Source: Bacteroidetes bacterium 46-16
GTDB taxonomy: Bacteria > Bacteroidota > Bacteroidia > Chitinophagales > Chitinophagaceae
Length of the DNA: 64,000 nucleotides
Assembly: GCA_001897835.1 (NCBI GenBank)
Contig: MKUN01000002.1
Span: 1 to 64,000 of the forward strand
Direction: 5' to 3'
Part shown: positions 18,989-28,195 of the stretch, piece by piece
Numbering within the stretch: the first letter of the stretch is position 1
How the letters are laid out: each line of letters opens with the position of its first letter
The notes under the pieces: model-generated
Told to the model about the DNA's origin: nothing
The model's input: the letters and a program-made list of their open reading frames with translations, nothing else
The model's database searches: none
Translations under genes and position numbers: made by a program

Positions 18989-19084
18989 TTGTTAGCGTTT
19001 TCTATAAGGGTATAAAGAAAACTGTTGTCTCGTTTTAAGGTTGACTGATGTTTTGGTTTTACTTTTAGCAAAAACCATATGCAT

Positions 19085-19732
19085 ATGAAAAAGATAGGGA
19101 TATTAGGAAGCGGGGCCGTTGCCAAAACACTGGGCAGTGGTTTTGTAAAACATGGCTACGAAGTGATGCTGGGTACCCGTGATACCGGCAAGCTGAGCGA
19201 TTGGAAAACGAATGCAGGTGATAAAGCCAGTACAGGCAGCTTTGAAGAGGCCGCAAAATTCGGTGATATTATAGTGCTTGCCGTTAAGGGTGGGGCAGCC
19301 GCAGATGTAATTGATATGGCGGGTCCGCAAAACATGGCCGGTAAAACGCTGATAGATGCGACCAATCCCATAGCTGAAGCTCCGCCGCAGGATGGCGTAT
19401 TGAAGTTCTTCACATCGCTCGATGAATCCTTAATGGAGAAATTGCAGGCCAGGTTTCCTGCCGTTCACTTTGTTAAGGCTTTCAATAGTGTCGGTAATGC
19501 CATGATGGTGAACCCCGTATACAAACAGGGCATGCCAACCATGTTCATCTGTGGTAATAACGATGCTGCGAAGCAGGAAGTATCGGGTATATTGGAACAG
19601 TTTGGCTGGGAAATAGCCGATATGGGAAAGGCAGCAGCAGCACGTGCTATAGAACCATTGTGCATGCTTTGGTGCATCCCGGGTTTCATCAACAACCAAT
19701 GGACGCATGCCTTTAAGCTTGTAAAAGAATAG
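19085..19732 (+). CDS. NADPH-dependent F420 reductase-type oxidoreductase
   Basis: About 215 residues. KKIGILGSGAVAKTLGSGF is a Rossmann GxGxxG motif, followed by GYEVMLGTRD, the pattern of NADP oxidoreductases of the F420-dependent family. The rest (IDATNPI, VKAFNSVGN, MFICGNNDAAK) also fits. The family includes enzymes that never use F420, and nothing here shows F420 use. ATG codons occur at 19079 and 19085; the second gives the usual MKKIGILG start. A strong terminator follows. Confidence 0.8.
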   Translation: MKKIGILGSGAVAKTLGSGFVKHGYEVMLGTRDTGKLSDWKTNAGDKASTGSFEEAAKFGDIIVLAVKGGAAADVIDMAGPQNMAGKTLIDATNPIAEAPPQDGVLKFFTSLDESLMEKLQARFPAVHFVKAFNSVGNAMMVNPVYKQGMPTMFICGNNDAAKQEVSGILEQFGWEIADMGKAAAARAIEPLCMLWCIPGFINNQWTHAFKLVKE

Positions 19733-19751
19733 GCAAGTATATATTTTTGAT

Positions 19752-19786
19752 AATTCCCCCGCCTTTTGTTGCGGGGGAATTTTACT
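19752..19786 (+). terminator. Rho-independent terminator
   Basis: A perfect 11-bp stem (AATTCCCCCGC, 19752-19762, with 19771-19781), 8-base loop and short T run. It ends the F420-type reductase gene and abuts the next promoter. Confidence 0.8.
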
Positions 19787-19790
19787 TTTG
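19783..19790 (+). promoter_or_regulatory. Promoter -7 element (TActTTTG) for the M1 peptidase gene
   Basis: Exact TAnnTTTG match, 27 bases before the ATG at 19818. It covers the alternative upstream TTG start at 19788, which is therefore unlikely. Confidence 0.55.
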
Positions 19791-19817
19791 TACTGTTTTA
19801 TCAAAACTAAAACCGGG

Positions 19818-21698
19818 ATGTTCAAGAAAATTTGTTTTGCATTTAGTTTGGTCATTGTCTTTAGCGCGTGTAATAATACCGCAGATAAAAAAGCTACAAC
19901 AGGGGATCATTCGCTCGTTGTAAAAGATGAACACACTTTATCAAATGCGGCTATTGTAGCACCGGAACACCTGGACCTGGATATTAAAGTTGATTTTGAT
20001 GCTAAAACTATTTCAGGCAAGGCTACCTGGACAATAGATAACAAAGAAAAGGTGAACACCCTGGAACTGGACACTTACGATCTTTCAATTGATAGTGTAT
20101 TGGTTGATGGAAAACAAGTGTCTTTTTCGCTGGATAGCATGATACAATATTTAGGCAGCCGCCTGAATATACCTATCAATGCAGAAAGCAGGGAAGTAAC
20201 GATTTATTATAAAACGGGTAAAAATGCGAGAGCATTGCAGTGGCTTGACCCACAACAAACCTTGGGTAAGAAACATCCGTTCTTGTATACCCAGTCTGAA
20301 TCTATTTATGCCCGCTCATGGATACCTTGCCCTGACGGACCGGGCATACGTTATACTTATGATGCCCGCGTAAAAGTGCCGAAAGGTAGCCTGGCACTGA
20401 TGAGTGCACAAAACCCACAGCAAAAAAATGATAGTGGTATCTATCATTTCAAAATGGAGATACCTGTGCCGGCATACTTAATGGCACTGGCTGTTGGGGA
20501 TATTGAATTTCGCAGTATCGATGCGCGCACAGGTGTATATGCTGAGCCTGCAATGATAGATAAGGCCCGCTATGAGCTGGAAGATGTGGGTAAAATGGTG
20601 GATGCTGCAGAGAAATTATATGGACCATACAGGTGGGGACGCTATGATGTGATCGTGTTGCCCCCCGGCTTCCCGATCGGAGGGATGGAAAATCCGAGGC
20701 TCACATTCGCGACGCCTACCATTATTGCCGGAGACCGTTCGCTGGTCGATCTGATCGCACACGAATTAGCGCATAGCTGGAGTGGTAACCTGGTAACTAA
20801 TGCTACATGGGATGACTTTTGGATGAATGAGGGTTTCACTAATTACTTTGAAAGACGCATTACCGAAGAGATGAATGGCAAAAGCTTTGTTGATATGTCG
20901 TGGGAACTGGGTTATCAAACATTTAAGGATAATGTCGCAGATCTTGGAGCAGACAGTAAAGACACCTGGCTGAAACTGGATCTTAAAGGACGTGACCCTG
21001 ATGCCGGGCTTACTGATATACCTTACGAAAAAGGGTCTCATTTCCTTAAGTTGATCGAGCAAACGGTAGGCCGTGAAAAATTTGATGCCTTTTTAAGGAA
21101 GTACTTTGATGAGCATGCTTTTAAAACGATAACAACAGAACAATTCCTGGAGTACATGGATGAGAACCTGCTGCACGGCGATAGCAATTTGTATAAAAAA
21201 ATAAATGTAAATGCCTGGGTATATGGACCGGGAATACCCGATAATTGCCCCAGAACGAATCCTGTACGTTTCCGGAAAGTAGATTCATTGGCAGCTTTAT
21301 ATGGTAAAACAATATGGGCTAAGGATATAGATGCAAAGGACTGGACCACCTTTGAATGGCTGGAATTCCTGCATAAAATGCCCGATACGGTCTCTTTGGC
21401 TGAATTACAGGACCTGGACAAGAATTTTCATTTTTCACACTCTGGCAATAGTGAGGTAATCTTTGCATGGTTCATGGTTGTTTTAGACTGTAAAGATGAT
21501 TATCCACCTGCAATGGATGCTATGTCGCAGTTTCTAAGCACGGTAGGGCGCAGGAAATTCATTGAGCCGCTGTATACAGCCTTAATGAAGCGAGACCCGG
21601 TACTGGCCCAGCGCTGGTACCATAAGTACCGCAACAATTATCACCCGCTTGCACAAGAGAGCCTGGATAAGATAACTAAGAATATTAGCAGCAACTAA
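19818..21698 (+). CDS. M1-family zinc metallopeptidase, predicted lipoprotein
   Basis: 626 residues. The lipoprotein signal MFKKICFAFSLVIVFSAC puts the modified Cys at about residue 18. The exopeptidase motif GGMEN (288-292) and the zinc site HELAH (315-319) with the third ligand Glu 19 residues later (NEGF, E338) are intact, and a C-terminal helical domain follows. Size and arrangement match the leukotriene-A4-hydrolase-like branch. It should remove N-terminal residues from peptides in the periplasm or at the outer membrane. A second, longer M1 peptidase lies at 29850. Confidence 0.92.
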   Translation: MFKKICFAFSLVIVFSACNNTADKKATTGDHSLVVKDEHTLSNAAIVAPEHLDLDIKVDFDAKTISGKATWTIDNKEKVNTLELDTYDLSIDSVLVDGKQVSFSLDSMIQYLGSRLNIPINAESREVTIYYKTGKNARALQWLDPQQTLGKKHPFLYTQSESIYARSWIPCPDGPGIRYTYDARVKVPKGSLALMSAQNPQQKNDSGIYHFKMEIPVPAYLMALAVGDIEFRSIDARTGVYAEPAMIDKARYELEDVGKMVDAAEKLYGPYRWGRYDVIVLPPGFPIGGMENPRLTFATPTIIAGDRSLVDLIAHELAHSWSGNLVTNATWDDFWMNEGFTNYFERRITEEMNGKSFVDMSWELGYQTFKDNVADLGADSKDTWLKLDLKGRDPDAGLTDIPYEKGSHFLKLIEQTVGREKFDAFLRKYFDEHAFKTITTEQFLEYMDENLLHGDSNLYKKINVNAWVYGPGIPDNCPRTNPVRFRKVDSLAALYGKTIWAKDIDAKDWTTFEWLEFLHKMPDTVSLAELQDLDKNFHFSHSGNSEVIFAWFMVVLDCKDDYPPAMDAMSQFLSTVGRRKFIEPLYTALMKRDPVLAQRWYHKYRNNYHPLAQESLDKITKNISSN

Positions 21699-21757
21699 AG
21701 GTTGTTTTGTGGGATTTTTATCTATTTTTATACCTGATTTTTAAACAAAAAGATAAT

Positions 21758-22759
21758 ATGAAGATAATATTTACATCACTTTTGTCATTAGGAATAACTT
21801 GTTCCGCATTGGCGCAATTGCAGGTTACCAATCCGGGTTTTGAAAATTGGGGCAATGCCAGCCCGGGTAATGCTAATGAGCCCACAAGCTGGTATTCGAA
21901 CAAATCGGGATCAGCTACAGCCCAGATAGGCCCGCAAACTTGCTTTAAAGACAGTACGATAAAGCATGGTGGTAATTATTCGGTACGAGTAGAAACTGTA
22001 ACAACCGGTATACCCTTCAATGTTATCGTGAATGGTAATGTTACAACTGGCGTTATCAACGCTCCCTCACTGAGTAAAAGCGATGGATATATCGGTACAC
22101 AAAATTATGACGATACGTCGGGCGATGTAAGGCGTATGGCATTTACAGGCCGGCCCGATAGTGTTGTTGGCTGGTATCAATACAACCAGGGTGGCCATGC
22201 TGCCGAACAAGGTAAGCTGCGCTTTATATTCCATACCGGTCAGTATTATGATCCTGAAACACCGACTACGTACCATCCTGCTTGTCTCAGTAATAAAATA
22301 GGCGATGCCAGTTTTACTACTCCTGCATCAGACGTGGCTACATGGACCCGTTTCAGTGTTCCGGTTACCTATTCTGATACCAGCGCCCCGGCCTATATCA
22401 TGATCAATATAACATCTTCGGCCGACCAACTGACCACTGTAGATGGCAGTAAATTGTGGGTTGACGATCTGGAGATGATATACAACCCGCTGCCTAATAA
22501 AGTAACGAATGTAAATGTTGCAGCATTGAATGTTAACGTGTACAGCTATGGCAGGACATTATTTGCAGATTGCCATAATGCAGATGGCGCTGTTGCCGAC
22601 ATATCTGTTTTTGATATGACAGGCAGGTTATTGCTGACCCGCAGCCTTGAGCAGCATAAACTGAATACTGTGGCACTGCCGGATATGGCTGCAGGTATAT
22701 ACCTGTACAAAGTAAGCAGTAATGGCTATCAAAAGACAGGAAAATTTGTAATTGAATAA
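21758..22759 (+). CDS. T9SS type A sorting-domain protein
   Basis: 333 residues from the signal peptide MKIIFTSLLSLGITCSALA. The middle part (VTNPGFENWGNASP, then a jelly-roll-like beta domain with LWVDDLEMIY) looks like a carbohydrate-binding or PCMD-like beta sandwich. The last 75 residues (ISVFDMTGRLLLTRSL, AAGIYLYKVSSNG, TGKFVIE) form the Por-type C-terminal sorting domain. It is therefore exported by the type IX system. The frame extends 17 codons upstream of the chosen start, but that part is not signal-like. A terminator follows. Confidence 0.85.
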   Translation: MKIIFTSLLSLGITCSALAQLQVTNPGFENWGNASPGNANEPTSWYSNKSGSATAQIGPQTCFKDSTIKHGGNYSVRVETVTTGIPFNVIVNGNVTTGVINAPSLSKSDGYIGTQNYDDTSGDVRRMAFTGRPDSVVGWYQYNQGGHAAEQGKLRFIFHTGQYYDPETPTTYHPACLSNKIGDASFTTPASDVATWTRFSVPVTYSDTSAPAYIMINITSSADQLTTVDGSKLWVDDLEMIYNPLPNKVTNVNVAALNVNVYSYGRTLFADCHNADGAVADISVFDMTGRLLLTRSLEQHKLNTVALPDMAAGIYLYKVSSNGYQKTGKFVIE

Positions 22760-22775
22760 GCATAAGTTCATTTTC

Positions 22776-22809
22776 AAAAACCCTGGTTAATTATTTGCCG
22801 GGGTTTTTT
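22776..22809 (+). terminator. Rho-independent terminator
   Basis: AAAAACCCTGG (22776-22786) pairs with CCGGGGTTTTT (22798-22808) with one T-G pair, and a T run follows. It ends only 9 bases before the TonB receptor start. Confidence 0.8.
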
Positions 22810-22817
22810 ATTTTTAT

Positions 22818-25259
22818 ATGGTGTCGATACGCATATTATTTGCAATGTTGATTACGGGCTTGCTGACCGTTAACTGTGTTGCGCAACCTACAGGTGTATT
22901 GAAGGGCAAGGTAACACATGGTATTACCAACGAAACTATTCCCGGCGCCAGCATAAGCCTCGTGAATAATCCATCGAAAGGTGCAGTTGCAGATATTGAT
23001 GGTATGTATTCATTGGTTCTGGATACCGGCGTTCATCGCCTGGTCTGCAGCTATACCGGGCTCAGTAACGATACTTTCGAAGTTAGTATTGCAAGCGATG
23101 CCATTACCAAACAAGATATAACTTTATCACCCACAACAAAGCTCCTGGAAACGGTTGTCGTTTCATCGGGCAAGTTCGATCAGAAGCTTGAGGAGCTTAC
23201 TGTATCGATGGAAGTGCTTAAACCCGGCCTGATAAACAGCAGAAATACTACCTCAGTAGAAACTGCATTGGAACAAACGCCCGGGCTTACGATCATTGAT
23301 AACGATCCGCAGATAAGAGGGGGGAGTGGTTTTACTTTTGGGGTAGGCAGCAGGGTTGCCATTGTAGTTGACGGGATACCTCTATTGAGCGGAGATGCAG
23401 GCCGGCCGGAATGGAATTATATACCTGTGGAGAATATCGAGCAGATAGAAATAATCAAAGGTGCATCTTCAGTCTTATATGGATCTTCGGCGCTAAGTGG
23501 CGTTATCAATATACGCTCGGCATATCCGCGGAAGAAACCCAAAACGATCATCAATTATTCCGTAGGCTATTATTCTCCACCACCCAAACCTGCGGAGAAC
23601 TGGTATAATGCGTCGCTTCCCATGTTCACTAACCTGAACCTGCTGCATTCGCGTATTGTTCATAAAAACCTGGATATAGTCATCGGGGGGAATTTTAATA
23701 TTGACCAGGGTTATATTGGGCCACCACCTCCGGCTGAGGAATTACCGCTGAGCTTAAAGAACGCGCTGCAGATGACGGATACTATCCCCACATTCTCCAA
23801 TGATGATATGCGTAAGATAAGAGGGAGGCTAAACTTCAATATCAGGTACCGGTCAAAGAAGATCACCGGGCTAAGCTATGGTATTAATGGCAACGGTATG
23901 CTGAACAAAACCAATATGGACCTTGCCTGGTATGATGATTCCCTTGGTTTGTATAAGGGCTATCCCGGCGCGGTGTTTCTTGAAAAGCAGCAGTTGTTTA
24001 ACCTGGACCCTTTTATAAAGTATATAAAAGCCAATGGGGTAAGCCATAGTCTTGTGACCCGTATCTTTCATTCCAATAATGATATTACCAATAACCTGTC
24101 GAACAGTGGTACCTTATACTACGGAGAATACCAATTACAGCGCATTTTCAGGAACTACGATTTCACATTTACAGGTGGGGTAGTAGGTAGTTTATCAAAG
24201 TCACACTCACCTTTATACGCTTCGAGCGGTTCTGCAGATAACCAGGTGACCAATGCTGCGGGCTATTTGCAACTGGATAAAAAATTCTGGCAATTCCTGA
24301 ACATTTCAGGCGGTTTTCGTTACGAATATTTCCAGGTCAATGATCAGCAGAGTGTAGTAGCACCCATATTCAGGGCCGGGGCAAATATACAGGTGCTGAA
24401 GGGAACTTACATAAGGACATCCTATGGGCAAGGTTTCAGGTATCCCACAATTACAGAACGGTATATCACCACAAAGGCAGGTATGTTCGGAGTATTCCCT
24501 AATCCGGACCTGCAACCGGAGACCAGCCAGAATTTTGAAATGGGCCTCAAGCAGGGATTTAAGTTCGGTAATATTATGGGTTACCTGGATATCGCAGGTT
24601 TTCACCAGAAATATGAAAATACCATTGAATGGCTGTTTGGTATATGGGAACCCAGTATCGCTACCATTGGCTTTAAATTCCTGAACACAGGTGATACTAG
24701 GGTTCGCGGCATCGACATATCATTGGTGGCTTCCACCCCAGAAGAAAATAAGAACTTTGGTGTGACCGCATTGATAGGTTATACCTACGTGGAGCCTATA
24801 TCGCTTACGCCTGATCTTTATTATGCTCATGAGAAATCACTGACAGGCGGACCGGGCGATTCATTAAGCTATAAGAACAGCAGCCTAAACTCGAAAGGAA
24901 ATGTATTGAAATACAGGTTCAGCCATATGGTAAAAGCCGATGTACAGTTCAAGATACACCGCTTTGGTGCAGGTATGAGCTACAGGTACTACAGCAAAAT
25001 GAAGAATATCGATACCGCTTTCGCCCTCATAGAAGATCTTACATCCCAGATAAAACAAATAGCGGATATTAAGGGGGTCAATTGGTGGCAATCGCACAAA
25101 GGCTTTAATATTTTCGATTTCCGGGTGAGTTATAACCTTGATGAAAAACAAAAGCTTTCTATAATATGCAATAATGCGTTCAATGTTGCCTATGCTTTAA
25201 GGCCAATGAAAATAGAAGCTCCCCGAACTACTTCGATACAGTATGTTTACACTTTCTGA
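22818..25259 (+). CDS. TonB-dependent outer-membrane receptor with CarboxypepD_reg-like N-terminal domain
   Basis: 813 residues. Signal peptide (1 to about 22), a carboxypeptidase-regulatory-like beta sandwich (about 25-110: GKVTHGITNETIPGASISLV), a plug domain (about 115-230: VDGIPLLSGDAG, IEQIEIIKGASSVLYGSSALSGVINI) and a 22-strand barrel to the C-terminal Phe. Such receptors import ligands using TonB energy. No SusD partner or specific ligand gene is adjacent, so the substrate is unknown. It contains a GPPPPAEE poly-proline stretch. The start lies just after the preceding terminator; TAttTTTA overlaps the T tract and may act as promoter. Confidence 0.92.
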   Translation: MVSIRILFAMLITGLLTVNCVAQPTGVLKGKVTHGITNETIPGASISLVNNPSKGAVADIDGMYSLVLDTGVHRLVCSYTGLSNDTFEVSIASDAITKQDITLSPTTKLLETVVVSSGKFDQKLEELTVSMEVLKPGLINSRNTTSVETALEQTPGLTIIDNDPQIRGGSGFTFGVGSRVAIVVDGIPLLSGDAGRPEWNYIPVENIEQIEIIKGASSVLYGSSALSGVINIRSAYPRKKPKTIINYSVGYYSPPPKPAENWYNASLPMFTNLNLLHSRIVHKNLDIVIGGNFNIDQGYIGPPPPAEELPLSLKNALQMTDTIPTFSNDDMRKIRGRLNFNIRYRSKKITGLSYGINGNGMLNKTNMDLAWYDDSLGLYKGYPGAVFLEKQQLFNLDPFIKYIKANGVSHSLVTRIFHSNNDITNNLSNSGTLYYGEYQLQRIFRNYDFTFTGGVVGSLSKSHSPLYASSGSADNQVTNAAGYLQLDKKFWQFLNISGGFRYEYFQVNDQQSVVAPIFRAGANIQVLKGTYIRTSYGQGFRYPTITERYITTKAGMFGVFPNPDLQPETSQNFEMGLKQGFKFGNIMGYLDIAGFHQKYENTIEWLFGIWEPSIATIGFKFLNTGDTRVRGIDISLVASTPEENKNFGVTALIGYTYVEPISLTPDLYYAHEKSLTGGPGDSLSYKNSSLNSKGNVLKYRFSHMVKADVQFKIHRFGAGMSYRYYSKMKNIDTAFALIEDLTSQIKQIADIKGVNWWQSHKGFNIFDFRVSYNLDEKQKLSIICNNAFNVAYALRPMKIEAPRTTSIQYVYTF

Positions 25260-25263
25260 CGTC

Positions 25264-26520
25264 CTATTTATTGAATAATATCCTGAAATAGAATGAGGGT
25301 TTCCTTAACTGGCTGCGCAGGTCCATATCGGCGAACATGCTACTTATCGTATCCCTTAGCGCAGGGCTCTTATGTGCTTTATTGATCACGGCATTGAATA
25401 GCCATTTTCGGCGGCTTAGTCTTTGCAGGGTATTACTTATCCTGAATTCATTCCCCAGCCTTTTATACAGCACATCATCATATTCACGTTTCAACGTTGC
25501 TGCCGAATAATCATTCTGCTCCCGGCATTTTTGTATAGCTTCAGCAGCCAGCATGCCACTATACAGGGCATTGCCTATGCCTTCGCCTGAGAATGGGTCA
25601 ATAAGGGCAGCCGCATCGCCGGTCAGCATAAAATTATTACCCGACAATACTTCTTTTTCACCTGCCATTGGCAATCCCCAGCCTTGTATCTTGCCCTTAA
25701 GTGTTGCATTGGCGAAACGCGGCGCTATTGCAGGATTGTTCTTTATTGCAGCGAGCATTTGCTCACGCAGGTTTATTTTCTTGCTGCGCACCACATCCGA
25801 TGGTATCCCCACACCAATATTAGCCATTCCATTGGGCAATGGAAATATCCAGAAATAACCTGGCAGTGTTTCTTCCAGGAAATGCAATTCAATGAACTGG
25901 TCCTCATTTGGCCATGTAATACCCTCGTAATAGGCCCTGAGTCCTACAGCATAGGTTTTTGCAGAGGTGTTGTTATTGAGCAATGTTTTGCGCACCAAGC
26001 TTTTGTCACCATCTGCGCCAACGATCATCGGTGCAGTGATCTCATATTCTACAGATCCGCATGTTACCTGTATACTTACGCCAGTATCGCTTGTTTTTAT
26101 GTTGTCGATCTTCGCCTCTTCAAATATGCGTGCATAGGGGGACTCCATCTTACGGAACAGGAAATCATCGAATACGAACCTCGTAACCGTGAAGCCTGCC
26201 GGTTTCATTTCTTTGCTCCATTGTGGTGTAAAGGGTATGTTAATTCCCTTGCCGTTGGGTGCATTAAAGGTGATGCCCCAAGATGGCAAAAAAATATCCC
26301 TGCGGCTATTTATCTCTTCCATCCATGCAGGGTTGGCCCTGTTGAGAACAAGTACGGTCTTCCCGCTACAGGCATCACCGCATACTTTGTCGCGGGGAAA
26401 TTTATCCTTGTCGATAACAATATGTGGAATGCCGGACTTGCTGAGAAAAAATGATGTTCCCGCACCAGCAGGACCGGCCCCAATTATGATTGCTGAAGTC
26501 GCTATTTTTTGAACTGGCAT
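25264..26520 (-). CDS. FAD-dependent oxidoreductase, geranylgeranyl reductase family
   Basis: 418 residues. N-terminal FAD-binding motif IIGAGPAGAGTSFFLSKSG, then DKDKFPRDKVCGDACSG, a mid-protein VGADGDKSLVRK and the second FAD motif GDAAALIDPFSGEGIGNAL. This arrangement is typical of the geranylgeranyl reductase group, which saturates isoprenoid chains, and of related halogenase-like flavoproteins. In Bacteroidota it may act on menaquinone or lipid side chains; that is inference. It converges on the TonB receptor gene with a 4-base gap. Confidence 0.85.
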   Translation of the reverse strand: MPVQKIATSAIIIGAGPAGAGTSFFLSKSGIPHIVIDKDKFPRDKVCGDACSGKTVLVLNRANPAWMEEINSRRDIFLPSWGITFNAPNGKGINIPFTPQWSKEMKPAGFTVTRFVFDDFLFRKMESPYARIFEEAKIDNIKTSDTGVSIQVTCGSVEYEITAPMIVGADGDKSLVRKTLLNNNTSAKTYAVGLRAYYEGITWPNEDQFIELHFLEETLPGYFWIFPLPNGMANIGVGIPSDVVRSKKINLREQMLAAIKNNPAIAPRFANATLKGKIQGWGLPMAGEKEVLSGNNFMLTGDAAALIDPFSGEGIGNALYSGMLAAEAIQKCREQNDYSAATLKREYDDVLYKRLGNEFRISNTLQRLSRRKWLFNAVINKAHKSPALRDTISSMFADMDLRSQLRKPSFYFRILFNK

Positions 26521-26562
26521 AGTGTAACGGAAAGGTACTTATAAGCTGCTGAAAAATAAAAA

Positions 26563-26582
26563 GTCCCGCGCTATGGCGGGAC
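26563..26582 (-). terminator. Rho-independent terminator after pdhB
   Basis: GTCCCGC/GCGGGAC stem with a 6-base loop. On the minus strand the stem is followed by TTTTTATTTTT, so it stops transcription coming from the E1-beta gene. Confidence 0.85.
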
Positions 26583-26601
26583 CAATAAATTTTTATTGAC
26601 T

Positions 26602-27585
26602 TTACTTTTTCATGTACATTACTTCCTGCACCAGTTTTACAGTACGCGGCACATCAGGAAGATAAGCAGCCACAAGGTTGGGGGCATAATGCATATTGGC
26701 ATCAGCAGAACAGATGCGGCGTATAGGCGCATCCAGGTAATCAAAGGCTTCTTTTTGTACGCGATAACTTATTTCAGAAGATATGCTGGCAAATGGCCAC
26801 TGCTCTTCGACTATTACTAGCCTGTTGGTCTTTTTAACCGATGCAACGATCGTTTCCCAGTCCAGTGGACGTATAGTACGGAGGTCTATTACTTCGGCGC
26901 TTACACCTTCATTAGCCAGCTCTTCTGCAGCACCCATGGCTACTTTCATCATCTTATTGTAAGATACAATAGTAACATCGCTGCCTTCCCTTTTCACATC
27001 GGCCTTACCGATAGGTATGATATATTCTTCCTCAGGTACATCGCCCATCTCGCCATAGGCAACTTCACTTTCCATGAACACGACCGGGTCGTTATCACGG
27101 ATAGCCGATTTAAGCAAGCCTTTGGCATCGTATGGGTTAATGGTAGAGATCACCTTAAGGCCCGGTACATTGGCATACCAGTTTTCGAATGCCTGCGAGT
27201 GCTGTGCGGCAAGCTGCCCTGCAGAGCCGTTAGGACCGCGGAATACGATAGGGCATGTAAATTGTCCACCACTCATCGACAGCATTTTCGCAGCATGGTT
27301 CACAATCTGATCCAGCGCCAGCTCGGCAAAGTTCCAGGTCATGAACTCTATTATCGGGCGGGTGTTATTCATGGCTGCACCTACGCCAATAGCTGTGAAA
27401 CCCAATTCTGCGATGGGGGTATCGATCACACGTTTTGGGCCGAACTCATCCAGCATCCCCTGGCTTACTTTATAAGCGCCGTTGTATTGTGCCACTTCTT
27501 CACCCATCAGGAACACACTTTTGTCTGCTCTCATTTCCTCTTCCATGGCTTCCCGCAATGCCTGCCTTAATGCTATGCTACGCAT
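26602..27585 (-). CDS. pdhB: Pyruvate dehydrogenase complex E1 component, beta subunit
   Basis: 327 residues, the usual length. RSIALRQALREAMEEEM, VFLMGEEVAQYNGAYKVSQG, IDTPIAELGFTAIGVGAA and the C-terminal DVIDLRTIRPLD-like stretch (EVIDLRTIRPLDWETI) identify the E1 beta subunit of 2-oxo acid dehydrogenase complexes. With E1 alpha it decarboxylates pyruvate using thiamine diphosphate. No alpha subunit, E2 or E3 gene is adjacent. It is last in a minus-strand series starting at the biotinyl carrier gene but also has its own -7 promoter word. A branched-chain 2-oxo acid role is a less likely alternative. Confidence 0.93.
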   Translation of the reverse strand: MRSIALRQALREAMEEEMRADKSVFLMGEEVAQYNGAYKVSQGMLDEFGPKRVIDTPIAELGFTAIGVGAAMNNTRPIIEFMTWNFAELALDQIVNHAAKMLSMSGGQFTCPIVFRGPNGSAGQLAAQHSQAFENWYANVPGLKVISTINPYDAKGLLKSAIRDNDPVVFMESEVAYGEMGDVPEEEYIIPIGKADVKREGSDVTIVSYNKMMKVAMGAAEELANEGVSAEVIDLRTIRPLDWETIVASVKKTNRLVIVEEQWPFASISSEISYRVQKEAFDYLDAPIRRICSADANMHYAPNLVAAYLPDVPRTVKLVQEVMYMKK

Positions 27586-27632
27586 AATTATTTTATTTGT
27601 AAAAATTTAATGCCTTATGTTTTAAAAGTGCC

Positions 27633-27640
27633 CAAAGATA
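27633..27640 (-). promoter_or_regulatory. Promoter -7 element for pdhB
   Basis: CAAAGATA on the plus strand, TAtcTTTG on the minus strand, 47 bases before the pdhB start at 27585. Confidence 0.5.
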
Positions 27641-27651
27641 GCACTTATGCT

Positions 27652-28176
27652 TTATTTCTTTGCGGGTTTAAATGTTACCGTACTTTTTGAGCCTTGCTCA
27701 TTTAGTCCAAGCTTCAGCATAGTATCACTGATCTGGATAACTTCCATTTTTATTTTGTCACCGGCGCCTTTTAGCTTCATTTCATCCAATATCAGTGCAC
27801 CGTCGTCGTCAAAATACCATTTACAGGAGTCTATATTGCCTCCTCCGAGGTTTACGATAGCTTTGCCGCCTTTCATAAAGTTGAATTCGGTGCTTTGTAT
27901 AGCTGCATCCTGCATTATTTTAAAGCTGTCCAACTGGGTTTGCAGCTCTTTGCGAAAGCTATCCATATTGTTGGTGCCATACATTTCTACGTTGGCAGCA
28001 GCGTCTGTACTTTTGCCTACAGTGTCTATGAAGCTTTGCTGCTGCATAATGATCGTATCCATGGCAGGATTTTGCAATGCTACAGCCTGCCACTTATTGA
28101 TGATAATATCTTCTTTCTTCCTTTTGCAGGAAAAAAAGCATGTAGCTAATAACAGTATTGTAATGGTTTTTTTCAT
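27652..28176 (-). CDS. Predicted lipoprotein of unknown function
   Basis: 174 residues starting with a lipoprotein signal MKKTITILLLATCFFSC (lipid-modified Cys17), then a basic KRKKED stretch. The C-terminal half (KGGKAIVNLGGGNIDSCKWYFDDDGALI) resembles the strand pattern of small lipocalin-like Bacteroidota lipoproteins, but I cannot assign a family. It sits 19 bases downstream of the DUF4476 gene on the same strand, probably cotranscribed. Confidence 0.7.
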   Translation of the reverse strand: MKKTITILLLATCFFSCKRKKEDIIINKWQAVALQNPAMDTIIMQQQSFIDTVGKSTDAAANVEMYGTNNMDSFRKELQTQLDSFKIMQDAAIQSTEFNFMKGGKAIVNLGGGNIDSCKWYFDDDGALILDEMKLKGAGDKIKMEVIQISDTMLKLGLNEQGSKSTVTFKPAKK

Positions 28177-28195
28177 CCTGTTTTGTTTTTATTGG

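Noticed and set aside
18990-19030. A possible hairpin after the C1B peptidase gene
   Set aside because: The GTTTTCT/AGAAAAC arms match only with a bulge and no T run follows. Not called a terminator.
19788-19817. Upstream TTG start of the M1 peptidase gene
   Set aside because: It falls within the TActTTTG promoter word. The lipoprotein signal starts at 19818.
25684-26454. A 256-codon plus-strand open frame opposite the geranylgeranyl-reductase gene
   Set aside because: Antisense to the flavoprotein, whose FAD motifs are intact, and rich in Cys, His and Tyr as expected of a shadow frame.
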